Positions 6,723 to 11,556 of a DNA stretch of 11,556 bases are shown here, piece by piece (positions within the stretch are counted from its first letter, which is position 1; every line of letters begins with the position of its first letter). A program made the translations under genes and the position numbers. Location of the stretch: the NCBI GenBank assembly GCA_030624945.1, contig JAUXJB010000029.1, forward strand, positions 1-11,556. Reading direction: 5' to 3'. Below the pieces are notes generated by a model, which did not search any database, was not told the origin of the DNA, and worked only from the letters and a program-made list of their open reading frames with translations. The DNA is from Deltaproteobacteria bacterium. GTDB lineage: Bacteria; Myxococcota_A; UBA9160; SZUA-336.

Positions 6723-7538
6723 CTACTCGCGGCTCCGCGCCTGCTCCTCGCCTGGCAGCAGCCCTACGATCTCCTGGGCCACCTCCTCGACCGACTTGGC
6801 CGTCACGTCGATGCTCTGCCAGCCGTGATCCGCGCAGACCAGGCGGCAGTGCCGCGCCTCCCTCTGGATGGCTTGCGGCGAGGTGTACGAGGTCGCGGAA
6901 ATCTCCAGGCGATCCGCGCGGACAAGCCGCAATTCCAGCAGGCGGCCCGTCGCCATGGTGAGACAGAAGACGCGGTCGGCGGGCAGCGACAGGAGCCTCG
7001 GAGGTAGCGGGATCTCCGGAATGATGGGAACGTTGGCGGCAAACCAGCCCTTGTAGGCGAGGTAGAGCGCAGTCGGAGTCTTCATCGTGCGGGAGACCCC
7101 TACGAGGACCACCTCGGCGCCTCCGAGCTCGTCGGCCTTTTGCCCGTCGTCGTGGCGAAAGGCGAACTCCACCGCCTCGACTTGCCTCGACTTGTCCTCG
7201 ACCAGCTGCTTGAAGAGCCCGGGCTTCTCCTGGGGCGTCAGACCCAGATGCGTGGCGAGGCGATCCAAGGTCGGGCCCATCAGGTCCATGGCATCCACTC
7301 CGACCAGACGCGATTCCACCAGCATCAACCGGCGCAGCTCGTGCGAAACCAGTGTGTGGAGAATCAGGGAGTTCTGATCCGCGGCTTCCCGCACGAGCTC
7401 TCGGAGCTGCTTGGGCGTGCGGACATGTCCGCGGCGGACCACCTTCGCCGGCGCCTTCTTGAACTGCACGAGAGCGGATCGCACGATTCGCTCCACCGTC
7501 TCGCCGGTGGCATCAGAAACCACGTAGATCGCCAGCAT
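6723..7538 (-). CDS. ppsR: PpsR/PDRP-type bifunctional kinase-phosphotransferase (DUF299)
   Basis: This 271-residue protein is of the family that reversibly phosphorylates PEP synthase (PpsR) or pyruvate phosphate dikinase (PDRP), using ADP for inactivation and Pi for reactivation. It thereby sets carbon flux between pyruvate and PEP. The N-terminus YVVSDATGETVE is the family signature. VDAMDLMGPTLDRL (81-94), EFAFRHDDG (124-132) and the P-loop GVSRTMKTPT (147-156) follow, then YKGWFAANVPIIPEIPLPP (162-180), which is highly characteristic. Length is full. The ppsR symbol assumes a PEP synthase target; neither target gene is in the window, so PDRP is the alternative. It starts 29 bases after the CoA-transferase stop with only a weak GAAGG upstream, so cotranscription is likely. 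A regulator of central metabolism inside a catabolic-looking block is unexpected. Confidence 0.93.
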   Translation of the reverse strand: MLAIYVVSDATGETVERIVRSALVQFKKAPAKVVRRGHVRTPKQLRELVREAADQNSLILHTLVSHELRRLMLVESRLVGVDAMDLMGPTLDRLATHLGLTPQEKPGLFKQLVEDKSRQVEAVEFAFRHDDGQKADELGGAEVVLVGVSRTMKTPTALYLAYKGWFAANVPIIPEIPLPPRLLSLPADRVFCLTMATGRLLELRLVRADRLEISATSYTSPQAIQREARHCRLVCADHGWQSIDVTAKSVEEVAQEIVGLLPGEEQARSRE

Positions 7539-7567
7539 GAGAGTCGGACCTTCGAGACCCGCGAACG

Positions 7568-9994
7568 CTAGAAGTTGCCCTCCTCGTCCGTCCAGGTCAC
7601 CACTCCGGCCTCCTTGAGCCTCGCGATCTCCGCGTCGCTATAGCCCAGCTCCTTGAGGATCGGCCGGGTATGCTCGCCGACGTCACACAGGGGCCCTTCG
7701 CGTCCCGGCGCGATGTCGAAGATGGCGATGGCCCCGTGCCGCAGGTAGCGACCGTGGGCCGGGTGCTCCACCTCGACGGTGAACCCCTGCTCCAGGTTCG
7801 AGGAATCTCGCATGGCGAACTGCGCCACGTCCCGCTCGTCGGCGCGCGCGCACGCGACGTCCGCCGCGACCAGCTCCTTCTCCCAGTCGTCCGCATGTCG
7901 CGTGAGGAAGATCTTCTCGAGCTCCGAGGCCAGGGCGGCTGCATTTCCACTCCGGGCCGCAGCGGTGGCAAAGCGCGAATCCTCCCGCCAATCGGCGCGG
8001 CCCAGCGCCTGGCAGAGGTCGTCCCACTCCTTGTCGAAGACGCAGGCCAGGAAGACCCACGTCTCATCCGTACACAGGTAGAGCCGGTAGAGCGGCCCGA
8101 GACCGTAGAGCAGCTCGTCCGGCTCCGCGCGCGGGGGCTTGCCCTCGTAGCGGAAGGCGTCCTCCGCGTTCGCGTGGAGGTTGGCGCAGATCATGGTGGT
8201 TTCCTGATACTGCCCAACGCCCAGAGCGTCCCGCGCCTGCAGTCCCAGCAGCAAGCCCGAGCCGACACCGAGGGCGGCGTTCACGTCGGGATTGCCCTCG
8301 TTGGCCTTGAGCAGGCGCCAGGCCTTCTCCTTGAGCGCGTCCATCGGCAGCTCGGGATCGTCTTTCTTGAGCAGGCTCGGCGGCATCTGCAGGATCGCGC
8401 CGCCGGCGATGGCACCCGCGGCCGGATGGAAGGCGGGGCGCAGACAGCTCGGCCCCGTGCTCCCGTAAGAGGCACCGTAGTGGTAGACCACATCCGGATT
8501 CACGGCTTTCACGTCCTCGTAGGCGATTCCCAGCCGCTCCGGCGCGCCGGGACGGAAGTTGTGGAGGACGATGTCTGCCTGAGCGACCAGCTTGCGACCG
8601 ATCTCCTTGCCTTCCTCGCTCTTGAGGTCGACGGAGAGACCCTCTTTGCCGCCCGTCGTCTTGTAGCCGAGCGTCCCGACGACGAACCGGGAGTAGTCGC
8701 CCTCGGTGGACTCCACCTTGATGACGCGGGCGCCGTAGTCCGCCAGCAGGCTCGTGCCGAAGGGCGTGGCGTAGTAGTTCGCGAAGTCGACGATGGTGAC
8801 ACCCTCGAGGGGAGCGCCGAGCTTCACACCGGTGGGCTTCGGCTTCTCCTTCGGCTCCCACGGCCGCCCGGCGAGCCAGTCCGCGTCCTGGTCGAGGGCC
8901 GGCGCGGGAGTGCTCGGAGAGGCCGGCGTCTCGGTCTGCTTGACCAGCGGGCCCACCTGCTCCATGTCCCCGACCCGGATGAAGTGACCGTTGTGCTGGA
9001 CCTGCGGGTGCTCCGGGGTCTCCTGCGTCGTCCGGAACGGCTCGACGCAGACGTTCGTGTGCGGCTCCAGGATCTCGCGCCATTCCGCCCAGGTCTTGCT
9101 GCGGATCCGGTCCAACACCGCCTCCCAGACACCCTCGCTATCGGCTGGATCCTTGAGCCTGGGCAGATCCACGTAACGCGGATCTGCGTATAGGTGCAGC
9201 AGATCCAGGGCGGCCATCTGCGCCGCGAAGAGGTGCGGCATGGTGTTCGCCAGCTGGAGCCAGACGCCGTCCTTGGTCACGGCGGTGAGGTAGTTGGGCC
9301 GCGGAATCGCACGCGCGGCCGGAGAGGACGCGGCCTCGCGGGCCATCCCGAAGGCCTGCTCGTCGGCCACCTGAATCCCGATCCAGCGCATCATGTCGTA
9401 GGCGGTGTTGCCCTGCAGCAGGCTGGTCTCGAACTGGCAGCCCAGACCCGTCTTCCGGCGCGCGTAGAGGCCTACCAGAATTCCCTGGATCGCGCCCTGG
9501 GAAGCGCCGAAGGTCCCCGAGGGAACCGCCGCGTAGCCCGGACCCGGGCGCTCCGCGATCCCTGCGAAGCTCAGATGTCGACCCGTCTTGGCGTTGACGA
9601 TCCCCTCGTAGCCCTTCAAGTTGGCCCAGGGGCTCTTGGTCCCGAAGCCCGTGATGTGGCCGTAGATGAGCTGCGGGTTGAGCGCTTTGAGCGTGGGGTA
9701 GTCGATGCCGAGACGCTCGCCGACTCCCGGGCGGAAGCTCACCAGGGCCACGTCGGCGCCGGCCAGCAACTCGTGTGCAGCCGCGCGTCCCTGCTCGCTC
9801 TTGAGATCCAGCTCCACGCTGCGCTTGCCCCGGTTCCAGAGCTGCCACGCGGGGAACGCGCGCCACGGGTCCCCTCCCGGCGGCTCCACTCGCACGACCT
9901 CGGCCCCGTAGTCTGCGAGGGTCATGGAGGCGAGATTCCCCGCCATGCCCTGACTGAAATCGACCACGCGGACACCGTCACAAGCTGTCGCCAT
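7568..9994 (-). CDS. Double-domain CaiB/BaiF (family III) CoA-transferase
   Basis: This is an 808-residue fusion of two family III CoA-transferase domains, about twice the usual ~400. Such enzymes move CoA between carboxylic acids through an aspartyl-CoA thioester. Half 1 (about 1-350) starts GVRVVDFSQGMAGN and has ADYGAEVVRVEPPGGDP, ELDLKSEQGR and SFRPGVGERLGIDY. A Pro/Thr/Ala-rich linker (about 351-390) follows. Half 2 (about 396-800) repeats these as GVTIVDFANYYATPFG, ADYGARVIKVE, SVDLKSEEGK and NFRPGAPERLGIAYE. The catalytic Asp is expected about 19 residues before the conserved Arg of the LxAR helix. Half 2 has Asp570 (NPDVNAALG) there, while half 1 has Ser-Gly-Thr (159-161), so only half 2 may be competent. 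The start at 9994 has AGAGGAG six bases upstream and is the first gene of the minus-strand block, divergent from an acyl-CoA synthetase. The substrate is unknown; a racemase or thioester-isomerase role is also possible in this family. Confidence 0.93.
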   Translation of the reverse strand: MATACDGVRVVDFSQGMAGNLASMTLADYGAEVVRVEPPGGDPWRAFPAWQLWNRGKRSVELDLKSEQGRAAAHELLAGADVALVSFRPGVGERLGIDYPTLKALNPQLIYGHITGFGTKSPWANLKGYEGIVNAKTGRHLSFAGIAERPGPGYAAVPSGTFGASQGAIQGILVGLYARRKTGLGCQFETSLLQGNTAYDMMRWIGIQVADEQAFGMAREAASSPAARAIPRPNYLTAVTKDGVWLQLANTMPHLFAAQMAALDLLHLYADPRYVDLPRLKDPADSEGVWEAVLDRIRSKTWAEWREILEPHTNVCVEPFRTTQETPEHPQVQHNGHFIRVGDMEQVGPLVKQTETPASPSTPAPALDQDADWLAGRPWEPKEKPKPTGVKLGAPLEGVTIVDFANYYATPFGTSLLADYGARVIKVESTEGDYSRFVVGTLGYKTTGGKEGLSVDLKSEEGKEIGRKLVAQADIVLHNFRPGAPERLGIAYEDVKAVNPDVVYHYGASYGSTGPSCLRPAFHPAAGAIAGGAILQMPPSLLKKDDPELPMDALKEKAWRLLKANEGNPDVNAALGVGSGLLLGLQARDALGVGQYQETTMICANLHANAEDAFRYEGKPPRAEPDELLYGLGPLYRLYLCTDETWVFLACVFDKEWDDLCQALGRADWREDSRFATAAARSGNAAALASELEKIFLTRHADDWEKELVAADVACARADERDVAQFAMRDSSNLEQGFTVEVEHPAHGRYLRHGAIAIFDIAPGREGPLCDVGEHTRPILKELGYSDAEIARLKEAGVVTWTDEEGNF

Positions 9995-10000
9995 CGCTGG

Positions 10001-10007
10001 CTCCTCT
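10001..10007 (-). promoter_or_regulatory. Ribosome binding site of the CoA-transferase gene
   Basis: The minus strand reads AGAGGAG, six bases before the ATG at 9994, confirming that start. Confidence 0.7.
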
Positions 10008-10030
10008 CACACCTCGAATCTCGGAAGCGC

Positions 10031-10059
10031 ATTATGCCATGGCCACGGCCGGACTGCCG
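10031..10059 (-). promoter_or_regulatory. Possible promoter of the minus-strand gene block
   Basis: The minus strand carries CATAAT (10031-10036), five of six matches to the -10 consensus and unusually AT-rich for this DNA. Transcription would start near 10024, about 30 bases before the CoA-transferase ATG. The -35 at 17-base spacing (10054-10059) is poor, so an activator may be needed. A perfect 5-bp inverted repeat (CGGAC, 4-base loop, GTCCG; 10050-10063) covers the -35 position and could be an operator. The rest of the 144-base divergent region shows no clear plus-strand promoter. Confidence 0.35.
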
Positions 10060-10138
10060 TCCGCGACCCGCCCCGGCAGCGCTCTCGACCATGGCCCCGT
10101 GGTAGCCTGATGGGGTCCAACCGCCCGACGGATCGATC

Positions 10139-11556
10139 GTGAGCGACTGGTACACCAAGAGATGTTTCGGCGACCTGCCGGAAGAGGCCGCGCAACGCTG
10201 GGGCGAGCGCGAGGCGCTCTATTTCCAGGGACAGCGCTGGAGCTATCGCGAGCTGGCCGACGAAGTCGATCGCGCGACCAGGGCGCTGCTTGCCCTCGGC
10301 GTGGCCCCCGGGGAGAAGGTGGGCCTGTGGCTGCCCAACCGGCCCGAGTGGGTCTTTCTGATGTTCGCGCTCGCCCGCGCCGGCGCGGTGCAGATCCCGA
10401 TCAATACCCGACTGCGCAGCTACGAGCTGCGCTACATCCTGGAGCAGTCCGGGACAACGAGCCTGATCAGCTGCGAGCGTTCCGGCCCGGCGAACCTGTT
10501 GGCGGTGGCACGCGAGGTGTTGCCGGGCATCGAGACCCAGGATCCCGAATCGCTGTCCTACCCCGACCTACCGGCGTTCCGACGTTTCGTGGCGGTGGGC
10601 GACTGCCAGCACGCGGGCGTGTTGCGCTGGGACGAGCTCCTGGCCAGGGGCGGGGACATCGGGGATGCCGCGCTGGCCGAAAGGGCTGCGGGCATCGATC
10701 CGGACGACCCGCTGTTCATCATGTACACCTCCGGCACCACGGGCTTTCCCAAGGGCGTCGTCCACAATCACAACATCATCCGCAACGTCGAGGACCGCGC
10801 CAATCGCATGGCCGTCACGCAGGACGATGTGATCCTGACCTTCCTCCCGCTGTTCCACGCATTCGCCTATAGCGAAGGCGCCGTGTCTTCCGTCGTCACG
10901 GGCGCCCGGCAAGTGCTCACGGAGACCTTCGATGCGGAGGAGTGTCTCGACCTGATCGCCCAGGAGGGCGCGTCGCTCACTTTCGGGTTCGACACGCATT
11001 TCAAGGACCTGCTGGAGGCGCAGGAGCGAAAAGCCCGGGACACGCACAGCCTGCGCACCGCGCTGCTGGCTGCCGGTATGCAATCGAGCACGCCCATTGC
11101 CCGGCGCGCCAACGAGGTGTTCTGCCCCACCATCACGGGCTACGGGATGACGGAATGCTACGTGGGCGTCTCGCTGTCCTTCCCCACCTCCAACCTGTCG
11201 CAGCGCATCGAGAGCTCCGGCTATCCCGCACCGGGCTACGAGATCCGCGTGGTCGACCCGGACACGGGTCGGGACCAGCCGGCAGACGTGCAGGGGGAGA
11301 TCTGGGTACGCGGCTACGGCGTGATGGAGGAGTACTACGAGAAGCCGGAGGAGACGGCGAAGGCCATCGACAGCGCGGGCTGGCTGCACACGGGCGACAC
11401 CGGCATCCTGCGCCAGGATGGCTATCTGCGCTTCCTCGGGCGTTACAAGGACATGCTCAAGGTGGGTGGCGAGAACGTGGACCCGATGGAGGTGGAGGGC
11501 TTTCTGCTGGAACATCCGGCCATCCGTCAGGTGGCGGTGGTGGGCTACCCGGACGC
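10139..11556 (+). CDS. Acyl-CoA synthetase (AMP-forming, fatty-acyl-CoA synthase-like), 3' end outside the window
   Basis: This ANL-superfamily enzyme activates a carboxylic acid to its CoA thioester through an acyl-AMP intermediate. The first 472 residues are present; relatives are about 510-550, so roughly the last 50-80 are missing, including the C-terminal catalytic Lys. The P-loop-like motif YTSGTTGFPKG is at 196-206, FLPLFHAFAY at 235-244, the aromatic/ATP motif GYGMTE at 334-339, the ribose-binding Asp420 in GWLHTGD, and the hinge GRYKDMLKVGGENV at 434-447. The start is taken as the GTG at 10139, because an in-frame TAG at 10103-10105 bounds the frame and no other start codon lies between. 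Only a weak GACGGA precedes it. It is divergent from the CoA-transferase, with which it shares a 144-base upstream region. Chain-length specificity is not readable; long-chain, aromatic or alicyclic acids are all possible. Confidence 0.92.
   Translation, partial: MSDWYTKRCFGDLPEEAAQRWGEREALYFQGQRWSYRELADEVDRATRALLALGVAPGEKVGLWLPNRPEWVFLMFALARAGAVQIPINTRLRSYELRYILEQSGTTSLISCERSGPANLLAVAREVLPGIETQDPESLSYPDLPAFRRFVAVGDCQHAGVLRWDELLARGGDIGDAALAERAAGIDPDDPLFIMYTSGTTGFPKGVVHNHNIIRNVEDRANRMAVTQDDVILTFLPLFHAFAYSEGAVSSVVTGARQVLTETFDAEECLDLIAQEGASLTFGFDTHFKDLLEAQERKARDTHSLRTALLAAGMQSSTPIARRANEVFCPTITGYGMTECYVGVSLSFPTSNLSQRIESSGYPAPGYEIRVVDPDTGRDQPADVQGEIWVRGYGVMEEYYEKPEETAKAIDSAGWLHTGDTGILRQDGYLRFLGRYKDMLKVGGENVDPMEVEGFLLEHPAIRQVAVVGYPD

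Noticed and set aside
7175..7194. Perfect 10-base tandem repeat (CCTCGACTTG twice) inside ppsR
   Set aside because: The surrounding protein (SRQVEAVEFAFRHDDG) fits the family without insertion or frameshift, so the repeat is probably chance.
10162..10872. Alternative ATG-started frame at the acyl-CoA synthetase locus
   Set aside because: It is out of frame with the AMP-binding motifs. The frame starting at GTG 10139 carries all ANL signatures to the window edge.

Overview
The window is GC-rich, densely coding DNA, probably from a Gram-negative, Proteobacteria-like and possibly uncultivated bacterium. The evidence is a PpsR-type PEP synthase regulator, a cytochrome c4-like diheme protein, an exported hydrolase with a Sec signal peptide, strong GGAGG-type ribosome binding sites and a strong preference for G or C at third codon positions. 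No taxon can be fixed from the sequence alone. No RNA genes, insertion sequences or CRISPR arrays are visible, and no gap between genes exceeds about 150 bases.

Layout: (1) Positions 1-558 (+) hold the C-terminal end of a Kef-type monovalent cation/proton antiporter with its cytoplasmic nucleotide-binding RCK domain. (2) Seven consecutive minus-strand genes converge on it and form one compact block, transcribed from 9994 down to 588. In transcription order they are a double-length CaiB/BaiF (family III) CoA-transferase, a PpsR/PDRP-type kinase-phosphotransferase, a protein made of two copies of a SnoaL/NTF2-like domain, an amidohydrolase of the ACMSD-like (Amidohydro_2) family, a P450cam-like cytochrome P450, an exported cytochrome c4-like diheme protein, and an exported CocE/NonD (peptidase S15-type) serine hydrolase. 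(3) A 144-base divergent region separates this block from a plus-strand acyl-CoA synthetase that runs off the right edge.

Taken together the genes look like an accessory catabolic cluster. Acid activation would come from the acyl-CoA synthetase and the CoA-transferase, hydroxylation from the P450, C-C or C-N bond processing from the amidohydrolase, and a SnoaL-like enzyme or binding protein would add a further step. A periplasmic hydrolase and cytochrome would act outside the inner membrane, and PpsR would touch central carbon flux at pyruvate/PEP. The substrate cannot be read from the sequence, and functional linkage is inferred from strand and spacing only. The most unusual points are two neighbouring tandem-duplication proteins (SnoaL x2 and CaiB x2), an apparent loss of the catalytic Asp in the first CaiB half, a cytochrome c4-like protein whose first heme domain has no methionine at all, and translational coupling of that cytochrome to an exported esterase-like enzyme.
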